Shown here one piece after another: positions 26,773 to 37,757 of a stretch of DNA of 64,000 nt. Numbering within the stretch: position 1 is the first letter of the stretch; each line of letters opens with the position of its first letter. The position numbers were made by a program, and so were the translations under genes. This stretch comes from Mycolicibacterium sp. P9-22 (GTDB lineage Bacteria; Actinomycetota; Actinomycetes; Mycobacteriales; Mycobacteriaceae). The notes below the pieces were generated by a model that did not search any database, had not been told where the DNA came from, and saw only the letters and a list, made by a program, of their open reading frames with translations. The stretch covers positions 918,002 through 982,001 of the forward strand of contig NZ_NPKP01000002.1 in assembly GCF_008329585.1 (NCBI RefSeq), written 5' to 3'.

Positions 26773-26807
26773 CTATTCAATATAGTTATTGAATAGGCTG
26801 CTAACAA
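26772..26807 (-). promoter_or_regulatory. Promoter and ArsR operator of the sulfur operon (leaderless)
   Basis: On the minus strand, TTGTTA (26807-26802) and TATATT (26784-26779) are 17 bp apart. The expected start point, 7 nt after the -10 element, is the G of the GTG start codon, so the mRNA is probably leaderless. A perfect 10-bp inverted repeat, CCTATTCAAT (26772-26781) and ATTGAATAGG (26788-26797) with a 6-bp centre, covers the -10 element and the start. The ATTC-N-GAAT layout is usual for ArsR-family sites such as those of BigR/SqrR. Confidence 0.75.
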
Positions 26808-26898
26808 GCCCTATATGTCATCCGCTGACGGCTAGAACGAGCACTACGGGCTGAACGAAGCAGACCGGGCACGCGTACGCCACCGGACCCGCCCCCCT

Positions 26899-28596
26899 CT
26901 AGGCGTCGGTCCCGTAGCGGCCCGCGCTGAACATGGATGCCACCGCGCCGATGAGCATCATCACCGCGGCGGCCAGGAACACCACCGTCAGCCCCGAGTG
27001 GAACGGTTCGGTGATCAGCTCGGGGAAGAACGTCTTGCCGGTCAGCACCTCGGCATTGACCCCTGGTGCGTCCAGTGCACCCGAGGGCGCCAGCAGTTCG
27101 CCGATCGGGTTGTAACCGAGGAACGCCGCGAACAGACTGCCCACCGGCGGCGTATTGGCCACCTCGTGCGCGACGGCGGCCGAAACGCCCTGCGCCTGAA
27201 GGCCATCGTTCAATGCTGTTGGCAGGGAGTTCGCCAGCCCGACGATCATCAGCGAGAAGAAGATGCCGATCGACAGCGACGACCCCGCATTGAAGAAGGT
27301 CGCCCGCACACCCGATGCGGCACCGCGCTGGGCGGCAGGCACGCTGGACATGATGGCCGCGGTGTTCGGCGCGGTGAAGATACCGCCGCCCAGACCGTTC
27401 AGGAAGACCAGCAGCGCGAAGACCCAGTAGTCGAAGTTCACCGGAATCAGCAGCAGCGCAATGAAGGACGCCGCCATCAGCAGCATTCCCCCGACCGTCA
27501 GCGGCCGCGCACCGAACCGGTCGGCCAGTGTGCCGGCAACCGGCGCGGCCACCAGGAACCCGACGGTGACGGGCAGCAGATAGATGCCCGCCCACAGCGG
27601 GGTTGATTCGAAGCTGTAGCCGTGCAAAGGAAGCCAGATGCCCTGCAGCCAGATGATCAACATGAACTGCAGACCACCTCTGCCCACCGAGGACATCAGG
27701 CCGGCCAGGTTTCCCATTCCGAATGCGGCAGAACGGAACAACCGGATGTCCACCATCGGCTGATCGACCCGTAATTCGATGAAGCAGAAGGCCACCAGGA
27801 TGCCCACCCCGGCGATGATCGATCCGAGCACCCACGGGTTGGTCCACCCGGTGGTGGCGTCGCCGTAGGGCTGGATGCCGTAGGTGATCCCGACGAGCAA
27901 CACGGTCAGCCCGACACCGAAGGTCAACGTGCCCGCCCAGTCCAGCCGTCCCGGGGTGCGTACCCCGAGTTCGCGCAGCGACCGCACACTCCAGATGGTC
28001 CCCAGCACACCGATCGGCACCCCGACCCAGAAGATGGCCTGCCAGTGCCACTCGGAGAGCACACCGCCGATCAGCAGACCCAGGAACGACCCGGCCACCG
28101 CGGCCACCATGTTCACCCCGAGCGCCATTCCGCGCTGATTGGCCGGGAACGCATCGGTGAGGATCGCCGAGGACGAGGCCATCAGCATGGCGCCACCGAT
28201 GCCCTGGATGACGCGCCAGGCGATCAGCCACACCGCGCCGCCGCCGAGGTGGAACGGGTCGAAGGACAGCGCGATGGCCGCCACGGTGAAGACCACGAAA
28301 CCCAGGTTGTAGATGCGCACGCGGCCGAACATGTCCCCGAGCCGGCCGAACGGGACGACCAGCACCGCCGTCACCACCAGGTAGCCCATGATCATCCAGA
28401 GCAGGTAACTGACATTGCCCGGCGCCAGTGGATTCAGCCCGATCCCCCGGAAGATCGCGGGCAGCGAGATCAACACGATGGACGCGTTGATCGCGGCCAG
28501 CAGGATGCCCAACGTGGTGTTGGACAGCACGATCCACTTGTAGAACGGATGGTCGTGGTCCAGCCGGGCGCGCTTTTCTTCAAGCTCAGTTGTCAT
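26899..28596 (-). CDS. DHA2-type (14-helix) MFS exporter
   Basis: A 565-residue major facilitator protein with 14 predicted helices and motif A GRLGDMFGRVRIYN after helix 2. AWRVIQGIGGAMLMASSSAILTDAFP and GSFLGLLIGGVLSEWHWQAIFWVGVPIG are the drug:H+ antiporter motif regions. Substrates of this family include dyes, antibiotics and lipids and cannot be predicted here. The frame is open far upstream, but MTTELEEKRARLDHDHPFYKW with ATG at 28596 is the natural start; the longer version would run antisense through thiC. The gene is divergent from thiC and shares its upstream region. It is separated from the sulfur operon by about 90 bp. Confidence 0.85.
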   Translation of the reverse strand: MTTELEEKRARLDHDHPFYKWIVLSNTTLGILLAAINASIVLISLPAIFRGIGLNPLAPGNVSYLLWMIMGYLVVTAVLVVPFGRLGDMFGRVRIYNLGFVVFTVAAIALSFDPFHLGGGAVWLIAWRVIQGIGGAMLMASSSAILTDAFPANQRGMALGVNMVAAVAGSFLGLLIGGVLSEWHWQAIFWVGVPIGVLGTIWSVRSLRELGVRTPGRLDWAGTLTFGVGLTVLLVGITYGIQPYGDATTGWTNPWVLGSIIAGVGILVAFCFIELRVDQPMVDIRLFRSAAFGMGNLAGLMSSVGRGGLQFMLIIWLQGIWLPLHGYSFESTPLWAGIYLLPVTVGFLVAAPVAGTLADRFGARPLTVGGMLLMAASFIALLLIPVNFDYWVFALLVFLNGLGGGIFTAPNTAAIMSSVPAAQRGAASGVRATFFNAGSSLSIGIFFSLMIVGLANSLPTALNDGLQAQGVSAAVAHEVANTPPVGSLFAAFLGYNPIGELLAPSGALDAPGVNAEVLTGKTFFPELITEPFHSGLTVVFLAAAVMMLIGAVASMFSAGRYGTDA

Positions 28597-28689
28597 CAGA
28601 TCTCGATCTACGAATCGGCAAAAACATATATTAGCTATACAAACGATCTCTCGGCAATCCGGCCGGGATGCGCTACGTTGGACGCGTCC

Positions 28690-31168
<2,479 letters not shown>

Positions 31169-31169
<1 letters not shown>

Positions 31170-31783
31170 TGACGCTCGACGACCTGGCCGGGGTCGCACA
31201 CGAGCCGGACGGGAAACCCAAGGGCACCGTAGTGCTCACCCACGGCGCCGGCGGCAATCGCGATTCCCCGATGCTGGTCCGCATCTGCGACGAATGGGCG
31301 CGCCACGGCTATCTGGCCGTCCGCTACAACCTGCCCTACCGCCGCCGCCGGCCGAAGGGGCCGCCGTCGAACTCGGCGAAATCCGATCAGGAGGGCATCG
31401 TCGAGGCGATCGCCTGGGCCCGCGCGCTCGCTCACGGGCCGGTGCTCGCCGGCGGGCATTCCTACGGCGGCCGGATGACCTCGATGGTGGCGGCCGAAAC
31501 GTCAGCACCCGATGTGCTGACCTTGTTCTCCTATCCGCTGCACCCGCCCGGCAAGCCCGAACGCGCGCGCACCGAACACCTGCCCGGCATCACCGCGCCC
31601 ACGGTGTTCACCCACGGCACCGCCGACCCTTTCGGCACCATCGACGAGATCCGCTCGGCGGCCGCGCTGGTGACCGGGCCGACGGAGGTCGTCGAGGTCA
31701 GCGGGGCCCGCCACGATCTGGGGTCCAGGACTTTGGACGTCCCCCTGCTGGCGGTGACCGCCGCGGTTAATCTCTTGGCATGA
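31169..31783 (+). CDS. Alpha/beta hydrolase, KANL3/Tex30-like (Rv0421c-like)
   Basis: A 204-residue alpha/beta hydrolase of the dienelactone-hydrolase-like KANL3/Tex30 group. VLTHGAGGNRDSPM gives the oxyanion loop, GGHSYGGRM the nucleophilic Ser elbow, HGTADPFG the acid Asp and GARHDLG the catalytic His. The substrate is unknown. The GTG at 31169 overlaps the thiD stop by one base; upstream in-frame codons lie within thiD and were rejected. Its 3' end overlaps the next gene by 4 nt. It has the same place as Rv0421c in the thiamine operon, so coexpression with thiC and thiD is expected. Confidence 0.82.
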
Positions 31784-32349
31784 GTCAGCCGCCGGAGTAC
31801 CCACCGCCACCACCGGGCTATTCCGGGGGCTATCCGCCGCCGCCACCGCAGCCGTATTCATACCCCTACGGGCAGCAACAGCTACCGCCCCCGGCGAAGA
31901 AGACCCGCTGGGGCCTGATCATCGCGCTGGTGCTCGGCGGCCTCGTGCTGGTGGTCGGCGCCGGACTGGCCGCTTTGTTCGTCATCTTCAAGGACGAGAT
32001 CCCGACCAACGCCGCCGATGTCGCGCTCGGCGACTGCCTGTCGGAGATTCCGTCGGACTCCAGCCTGGTGGCCTCGGTGCACACCGTGGCGTGCACCGAT
32101 CCGCACAAGGGCGAGGTCTACCACGTCATCACCGTCCCGGGCGCCGAGTTCCCGGGCGAGACGGCGATCATCGACTACCAGGACAAGTGCCAGCCCGCGC
32201 TGGAGGAGTTCTCACCGTCGGCGATGGCGGACCCCGAGGTGGGAATGTTCGTGCTGTATCCGACCGCGGACTCCTGGAAGCGCGGCGACCGCGCGGTGAC
32301 GTGCATCGCGACCACCGAGGTGCCGCGCACCGGTTCGCTTCAGGAGTAG
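31780..32349 (+). CDS. Proline-rich membrane protein with septum-formation-like domain (Rv0420c-like)
   Basis: A 189-residue protein. The cytoplasmic N terminus (residues 1-40) is rich in Pro, Tyr and Gly (PPEYPPPPPGYSGGYPPPPP). One transmembrane helix follows (about 46-70), then an extracytoplasmic domain with VALGDCLSEIPSD, VACTDPHKGEVYHV and DKCQPALEEF, the conserved Cys pattern of the Septum_form family. Position and architecture agree with Rv0420c. The role is not established; such domains are found in actinobacterial envelope proteins. The ATG overlaps the hydrolase stop by 4 nt. Confidence 0.8.
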   Translation: MSQPPEYPPPPPGYSGGYPPPPPQPYSYPYGQQQLPPPAKKTRWGLIIALVLGGLVLVVGAGLAALFVIFKDEIPTNAADVALGDCLSEIPSDSSLVASVHTVACTDPHKGEVYHVITVPGAEFPGETAIIDYQDKCQPALEEFSPSAMADPEVGMFVLYPTADSWKRGDRAVTCIATTEVPRTGSLQE

Positions 32350-32376
32350 CCCGATACCTGAGGTACCGTTTCACCC

Positions 32377-33852
32377 ATGTTTGACGCCGTCATCGTGGGC
32401 GCTGGATTCGCCGGCATAGGCGCCGCCATCCAGCTCAAACGGTCCGGGATCGAGAACTTCGTGATCCTGGACCGCGAGGACGACCTGGGCGGCACCTGGT
32501 ATGTGAACCACTATCCCGGGCTCGCCGTCGATGTCCCCACCACCACCTACTCCTACTTCTTCGAGCCGAACCCGAACTGGTCGCGACTGTTCTCCACCGG
32601 CGACGAGATCAAGCAGTACGCCGACGATGTGGCCGACAAGTACGACGTGCGCCGGCACATCCGGTTCAGCACCGTCGTCGACGGGGCCCGCTGGGATGAG
32701 GAGACCGATCTGTGGCGGGTGAGCCTCGCCAACGATGAGGTGCTGAGCACCCGCTACCTCATCACCGCGACCGGCTTCCTGTCCCAGCCGAAGATCCCCG
32801 ACATCCCCGGCATCGAGAACTTCGACGGGCGCGTCATCCACACCACCGAGTGGCAGGACGACTACGACCCCGCCGGGAAACGGATCGCGGTCATCGGCAC
32901 CGGCGCCACCGCCGTGCAACTCATCCCCGAGCTGGCCAAGTCGGCCGCCGACCTCACCGTGTACCAGCGCACCCCGATCTGGGTGGTACCCAAGATCGAC
33001 CTGCGCTTCGGACCGCTGGCCAAGAAACTGTTCGCCCGTGTCCCCGCGACGCAACGGGTGCTGCGCTGGTTCACCGACTCGGTCTACGAGGTCATGGTGT
33101 CGATCGGCGTGGTGCACTTCAAGACGTTCCGCGGCCGGGGCAACATCTCGGCCGCCGATCTGTCCAAGCTGCACCGGTTCATCACGATCCGCGACAAGGA
33201 CCTGCGGCGCAGGCTCACCCCGGATTACGATTTCGGTTGTAAGCGACCGACATTCAGCAATGGGTACTACCGGGCGTTCACCCGCGACAACGTCCATCTG
33301 CAAGACGCCGGTATCGACCACGTGCAGTCCGACGGCATCGTCGGCAAGGACGGCACCAAGGTCGAGATCGACACCCTGGTGCTCGCCACCGGCTTCGACC
33401 TGTGGGAGGCGAACTTCCCGGCCATCGAGGTGATCGGACGCGAGGGACGCAACCTCGGAAAGTGGTGGCGCGAAACCCGTTTTCAGGCCTACCAGGGTGT
33501 CTCGATGCCGTACTTCCCGAACTACCTCAGCCTGGCCAGCCCGTACGCCTTCCTGGGCCTGAACTTCTTCAACACCATGGAGTATCAGATGCGACTGATG
33601 GCCCGGCTGTTCGACGAGGTGCAGCGCCGCGCTGCCACCACGTTCGAGGTCTCCGAAGAGGCCAACACCCGCTACCTCGACCGGATGACCGAACTACTCG
33701 GCGATTCGTTGTTCACCCAGGGCAACTGCGCCACCGCGCGGTCCTACTACTACAACCCCGCCGGTGAGCCGACGCTGTTACGCCCCACCACCACCGAGAC
33801 CGCGATCAGGGAAGCCTCCGAGTTCCCCCTGAGCGATTACATCCTCAACTGA
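32377..33852 (+). CDS. Flavin-containing Baeyer-Villiger-type monooxygenase
   Basis: A 491-residue class B flavoprotein monooxygenase. FAD site GAGFAGIGAAIQLKRSG is at residues 8-24, the Baeyer-Villiger fingerprint FDGRVIHTTEWQ at about 149-160 and the NADPH site GTGATAVQLIPELA at about 174-187. Members insert oxygen next to a ketone or oxidise heteroatoms; mycobacteria have many and their substrates are rarely known. It is not part of the M. tuberculosis order here. It is followed after 12 nt by a small membrane protein and then thiD2, all on one strand. Confidence 0.88.
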   Translation: MFDAVIVGAGFAGIGAAIQLKRSGIENFVILDREDDLGGTWYVNHYPGLAVDVPTTTYSYFFEPNPNWSRLFSTGDEIKQYADDVADKYDVRRHIRFSTVVDGARWDEETDLWRVSLANDEVLSTRYLITATGFLSQPKIPDIPGIENFDGRVIHTTEWQDDYDPAGKRIAVIGTGATAVQLIPELAKSAADLTVYQRTPIWVVPKIDLRFGPLAKKLFARVPATQRVLRWFTDSVYEVMVSIGVVHFKTFRGRGNISAADLSKLHRFITIRDKDLRRRLTPDYDFGCKRPTFSNGYYRAFTRDNVHLQDAGIDHVQSDGIVGKDGTKVEIDTLVLATGFDLWEANFPAIEVIGREGRNLGKWWRETRFQAYQGVSMPYFPNYLSLASPYAFLGLNFFNTMEYQMRLMARLFDEVQRRAATTFEVSEEANTRYLDRMTELLGDSLFTQGNCATARSYYYNPAGEPTLLRPTTTETAIREASEFPLSDYILN

Positions 33853-33864
33853 GAGGTTATTTCC

Positions 33865-34134
33865 TTGAGCGAGAAGAAGAGTTCGACGGGCGCCACCCTG
33901 GCCGGTCTGTCGCTGGTCGGCGCGGGTCTGGGGCATTTCGCCGCCCCGCAGGTATTCGAGTCGTTCACCAAGCCTGTCTTCCCGAACGACACCGGCCGGT
34001 ACATCAAGATCAACGGCACCATCGAGACCGCACTCGGCGTGGCCCTGCTCATTCCCAAGACCCGCAGGCTGGCGGCGATCGGCGGGCTGGGCTACCTCGC
34101 GTACCTGGGCGCCAACGCCGCACGCAACCGCTGA
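33865..34134 (+). CDS. Small membrane protein, function unknown
   Basis: An 89-residue protein with two hydrophobic stretches, TLAGLSLVGAGLGHFAAP and an IETALGVALLIPKTRRLAAIGGLGYLAYLG-type C-terminal part, resembling DoxX-like or invasion-related small mycobacterial membrane proteins. The start is TTG at 33865, supported by GAGAGG seven bases upstream and by the lack of an alternative. It lies 12 nt after the monooxygenase and 14 nt before thiD2, so the three are probably cotranscribed. The function is unknown. Confidence 0.65.
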   Translation: MSEKKSSTGATLAGLSLVGAGLGHFAAPQVFESFTKPVFPNDTGRYIKINGTIETALGVALLIPKTRRLAAIGGLGYLAYLGANAARNR

Positions 34135-34148
34135 AACCAGGTCCCGCC

Positions 34149-34988
34149 ATGGCCGATCTCCCGCTGCCCGCACCGGGTCAGACGCCCAGGCGGATCCTCA
34201 CGATCGCCGGATCCGACTCCGGCGGCAGTGCAGGGCTGCAGGCCGATATGCGCGCGTTCGCCATGCTCGGCGTACACGGATGCGCCGCGGTGACCGCTGT
34301 GACGGTGCAGAACTCATTGGGTGTCAAGGGGTTTCACGAGATCCCGGTGGACGTGGTGGCCGGGCAGATCAGCGCGGTGGCCTCCGATATCGGCATCGAG
34401 GCGGCCAAGACCGGCATGCTGGCCTCCACCGCCATCATCGAGACCATCGTGGCAACGTGGCGCTCCGAACGGCTCGCCGGCACCGTCCCGCTGGTGGTCG
34501 ACCCGGTGTGCGCCTCCAACGTCGGTGAGCCTCTGCTGCATCCCAGCGCGCTCGACGCGATGCGCGATGACCTCATCCCGCTGGCCACGCTGGTCACACC
34601 GAACCTCGACGAAGTGCGCCTGCTCGTCGGCATCGACGTCGTCGACGAGCAGAGTCAACGCGACGCCGCTCGTGCGCTGCACGCGCTTGGGCCGCAATGG
34701 GCACTGGTCAAGGGAGGTCACCTGCGGAACTCGCCGGTCAGCTCCGATCTTCTGTTCGACGGTTCCGACTTCGTCCAATTCGCCGCGGCACGGGTCGACA
34801 CCCGGCACGACCACGGTGCCGGCGACACCCTCGCGGCGGCGGTCGCCGCAGCACTGGCGCACGGCTACACGGTGCCCGCCGCGGTCAACTTCGCCAAGGT
34901 GTGGGTCACCGACTGCATCCGGGCGGCCTATCCGATCGGCCGGGGACACGGACCGGTCAACGGCATGGCCCGGCTTGCAGGGCTGTGA
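34149..34988 (+). CDS. thiD2: Hydroxymethylpyrimidine kinase, copy 2
   Basis: A 279-residue paralogue of the first ThiD, nearly colinear with it: TIAGSDSGGSAGLQADMRAF, AAKTGMLAS, LVVDPVCAS, LVTPNLDEVRLLV and DHGAGDTLAAA are all kept, so it should be an active HMP/HMP-P kinase. By eye about three quarters of positions agree with copy 1, which suggests duplication within the lineage. Copy 2 sits not after thiC but between the monooxygenase block and a UraA-like permease. A role in salvage of pyrimidine or HMP rather than de novo synthesis is plausible; this is inferred from context. Confidence 0.9.
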   Translation: MADLPLPAPGQTPRRILTIAGSDSGGSAGLQADMRAFAMLGVHGCAAVTAVTVQNSLGVKGFHEIPVDVVAGQISAVASDIGIEAAKTGMLASTAIIETIVATWRSERLAGTVPLVVDPVCASNVGEPLLHPSALDAMRDDLIPLATLVTPNLDEVRLLVGIDVVDEQSQRDAARALHALGPQWALVKGGHLRNSPVSSDLLFDGSDFVQFAAARVDTRHDHGAGDTLAAAVAAALAHGYTVPAAVNFAKVWVTDCIRAAYPIGRGHGPVNGMARLAGL

Positions 34989-35011
34989 TTGCTGGTGTGT
35001 AGTCGACACTC

Positions 35012-36301
35012 GTGACCATGCTGCGCTGGAAATACGTGGGACCCGATGCCGACGTCGTCGCGCCCGATGAACGACTGAGCTGGCCGCGCACCCTCGGGAT
35101 CGGCGCCCAGCACGTGGTCGCGATGTTCGGCGCGACGTTCCTGGTGCCGGTGCTGACCGGCTTCCCGCCGGCGACCACGCTGCTGTTCTCCGGTGTCGGC
35201 ACCATCTTGTTCCTGCTGATCACCGGCAACCGGTTGCCGAGCTATCTGGGGTCGAGCTTCGCGGTGATCGCCCCGGTCACCGCCGCGGTGACCGCGCAGG
35301 GCACCGGCAGCGCGCTGGGCGGCCTGATCGCGGTGGGGCTGCTGCTGATCCTGATCGGCGGGGTCGTGCACCTGATCGGCACCCGCTGGCTGGATCTGGC
35401 GCTGCCCCCGGTGGTCACCGGCGCCATCGTCGCGCTGATCGGGTTCAACCTGGCGCCGGCGGCGAAGACGAATTTCGAGCAGGGCCCGCTGGTCGGCCTG
35501 GTGACGCTGGTGCTGCTGGTCGGGGCGCTGGCGTTCTTCAAGGGCCTGATCGGCCGGCTCGCGATCTTCCTGGCGGTGGTGATCGGGTATCTGCTGGCGC
35601 TGGCGCTCGGTGAGGTGGACACCGCGGCGATCGCGCAGGCCGCCTGGATCGGGCTGCCCGAGTTCCATACGCCGAGCTTCAGTCTCGCCGTGCTGCCGCT
35701 GTTCCTGCCTGCGGTGATTGCGCTGGTCGCCGAGAACATCGGGCATGTGAAATCGGTGGGACAGATGACGGGGTCCGACCTGGACCCGCTGATGGGCCGG
35801 GCATTGGCCGCCGACGGCGTGGCCACCGTGCTCGCCGGCGCCGGTGGCGGTTCGGCCACCACCACCTACGCCGAGAACATCGGCGTGATGGCCGCCACCC
35901 GCATCTACTCCACGGCCGCCTACTGGGTGGCCGCGGTGGTGGCGATCGTGCTGTCGCTGTGCCCCAAGGTGGGTGCGGCGATCTCGGCCATTCCCCCGGG
36001 TGTGCTGGGCGGGGCGACCATCGTGCTCTACGGCCTGGTCGGAGTGCTCGGTATCCGCATCTGGCTGACCAACCACGTGGACTTCTCCAAGCCGGTCAAC
36101 CAGATGACCGCCGCCATCCCGTTGATCATCGGCATCGCCGACTTCACGTGGCAGGCAGGTTCATTGACGTTCACCGGCATCTCGCTGGGCGCCATCGCGG
36201 CACTGATCGTGTACCACGGGATGACCGGGCTCGGCGCTATTCGCCGAGGGCGTTCACCACAGCCGAGAACACCGCAGGAAGCGCCGCCGACACCGGAGTG
36301 A
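35012..36301 (+). CDS. UraA/NCS2-type nucleobase permease
   Basis: A 429-residue permease of the nucleobase-cation symporter-2 (UraA/uracil-xanthine) family with about 14 helices. The family marker is LIAENxGHxxxV-type ALVAENIGHVKSVGQMTG with the substrate-binding Glu, followed by GAGGGSATTTYAENIGVMA. Uracil is the usual substrate of the UraA branch. Adjacency to thiD2 suggests that the HMP moiety of thiamine, also a pyrimidine, should be considered. GTG at 35012 and ATG at 35018 are both possible starts; no clear Shine-Dalgarno sequence decides. The 3' end overlaps the convergent flavoprotein gene by 65 bp. Confidence 0.88.
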   Translation: MTMLRWKYVGPDADVVAPDERLSWPRTLGIGAQHVVAMFGATFLVPVLTGFPPATTLLFSGVGTILFLLITGNRLPSYLGSSFAVIAPVTAAVTAQGTGSALGGLIAVGLLLILIGGVVHLIGTRWLDLALPPVVTGAIVALIGFNLAPAAKTNFEQGPLVGLVTLVLLVGALAFFKGLIGRLAIFLAVVIGYLLALALGEVDTAAIAQAAWIGLPEFHTPSFSLAVLPLFLPAVIALVAENIGHVKSVGQMTGSDLDPLMGRALAADGVATVLAGAGGGSATTTYAENIGVMAATRIYSTAAYWVAAVVAIVLSLCPKVGAAISAIPPGVLGGATIVLYGLVGVLGIRIWLTNHVDFSKPVNQMTAAIPLIIGIADFTWQAGSLTFTGISLGAIAALIVYHGMTGLGAIRRGRSPQPRTPQEAPPTPE

Positions 36302-37262
36302 TGGCGGCCCGCACCGGCCGAATCCCGGTGGCGTGCAGCAGCCCCGCCGTCAGGCACCGGTATCTGCGGGTGAGCTTGCGCCACCGGCGGTCGTAGTCCG
36401 CGGTGCTGTCGGTCGCGATGCAGTTCACCAGCAGCTCAGCCGCGCCGAACGCCAGACCCATACCTTCACCGGTCAGCGCGTCGACATAGCCGGCGGCATC
36501 GCCCACCAGCAGCACCCGCCCGGCCGTACGGTGGTGGACCTTCTGACGCAGCGGCCCGGCCGCCCGGTCGTTCCCGTGCGGCAGATCGTGTAGCCGGTCC
36601 ATCAGCGCCGGGAACTGCCGCAGGTGTTCCTCGAACCCGCCGCGGGTGGACTTGAGGATGGCGACGCCGACGCAGTCATCGTTGACCGGGGTGATGTAGG
36701 CCTCGGTGTCGCGGCCCCAGTGCACCTCCACGCAGTCCGACCAGGGCGCGATCTGGACATGGCGCCTGATGCCCCATCGCCGGCGCTGCGGTTCGGGCGC
36801 GGCCAGGCCGAGGGCGCGGCGGATCGGTGAGTGCAGACCGTCGGCCGCCGCCAGATAGCGGGCCCGGAATCCCGCGGCGCTCACCGAGGTTGCGTCCTGC
36901 GTCACCTCGCCGACCTCACCGCGCACCACCTGCACCCCGGCGTCGGCGACGACCTTGGACAGGGCGTCGTGCAGCACGGTGCGGCGCACCCCGCGGCCCG
37001 GACCGCCGGCGAACCGGGCCTCCGCGGTGCGGCGTCCGTCGAGGTAACGGATGCCATAAAAATTCCGGTACGGGTGTCCGGCGAGATCCACTCCGAGCCG
37101 GTCCAGATGGGCCAGCGAATGCGGCATCAGACCCTCACCGCAGGCCTTGTCGATGGGACCACGCCGGTGCTCGACGACGACGACCTCCAGGCCGGCCCGC
37201 GCGGCGTGGGCGGCGGTGACCAGGCCTGCCGGCCCGCCTCCGGCCACCAGCAGATCAATCAC
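36237..37262 (-). CDS. FAD-dependent oxidoreductase (geranylgeranyl-reductase-like, SrsC-like)
   Basis: A 341-residue flavoprotein of the geranylgeranyl reductase/PHBH-like group. It starts with LLVAGGGPAGLVTAAHAARAG (FAD site), then DKACGEGLMPHSL typical of the reductase family and VLLVGDAAGYVDALTGEGMGLAFGA, the second FAD motif. The GTG at 37262 was chosen because it begins the dinucleotide fold directly and overlaps the stop of the upstream ICMT gene (GTGA). As third gene after a type III PKS and an ICMT-type methyltransferase it corresponds to srsC of Streptomyces griseus, a flavoprotein hydroxylase acting on phenolic lipids. Hydroxylation of an alkylresorcinol is an inference. Confidence 0.85.
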   Translation of the reverse strand: MIDLLVAGGGPAGLVTAAHAARAGLEVVVVEHRRGPIDKACGEGLMPHSLAHLDRLGVDLAGHPYRNFYGIRYLDGRRTAEARFAGGPGRGVRRTVLHDALSKVVADAGVQVVRGEVGEVTQDATSVSAAGFRARYLAAADGLHSPIRRALGLAAPEPQRRRWGIRRHVQIAPWSDCVEVHWGRDTEAYITPVNDDCVGVAILKSTRGGFEEHLRQFPALMDRLHDLPHGNDRAAGPLRQKVHHRTAGRVLLVGDAAGYVDALTGEGMGLAFGAAELLVNCIATDSTADYDRRWRKLTRRYRCLTAGLLHATGIRPVRAAITPVSAALPAVFSAVVNALGE

Positions 37263-37753
37263 GACAAGGACCGCAAGGCATCGTTCTCCACCTGGATCCG
37301 GGTACGCAGCAGCAGCGCGTTGGCCACCGAGAACACCGCGGCGGTGATCCAGGCACCACCCACCAGCGGCAGCGCCGCACCCTCCAGGATCACGGCCACG
37401 TAATTGGGATGCGGCACAAGGCGATACGGTCCGCCGACGATGCGCGGCGCGCCCGGCACCACGACCACCCGGGTGTTCCACTGCTTACCGAGGGTGGTGA
37501 TGCACCACCAGCGCAACGCCTGGGCGGCCAGCACCACCCAGAACGCCGGCCAGATCCAGCGCTTGCGTTTCCGCGCCTCCAGCACGGCGCCGGCCAGCAG
37601 TCCGGTGTGCAGCGCCACCATCACCGGATAATGTCCGGCGCCGAATTCACGGCCGCCGTTGGCTTTACTCCATTCGAGATTGCGGTTGGACACCACCAGT
37701 TCGGCCACCCGCTCCACCGCGACCAGCAGGATCAGTGCGATATAAGCCCGCAT
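37259..37753 (-). CDS. Isoprenylcysteine-methyltransferase-like membrane methyltransferase (SrsB-like)
   Basis: A 164-residue membrane protein with four or five helices and the ICMT-type SAM-binding end GPYRLVPHPNYVAVILEGAALPLV. An early VAERVAELVVSNRNLEW stretch is typical of this bacterial group. Such proteins beside type III PKS genes, such as SrsB of S. griseus, O-methylate phenolic lipids. The ATG at 37753 lies 4 nt after the PKS stop, and the gene ends in a 4-nt overlap with the flavoprotein gene, so the three form one operon. Confidence 0.85.
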   Translation of the reverse strand: MRAYIALILLVAVERVAELVVSNRNLEWSKANGGREFGAGHYPVMVALHTGLLAGAVLEARKRKRWIWPAFWVVLAAQALRWWCITTLGKQWNTRVVVVPGAPRIVGGPYRLVPHPNYVAVILEGAALPLVGGAWITAAVFSVANALLLRTRIQVENDALRSLS

Positions 37754-37757
37754 CGGA

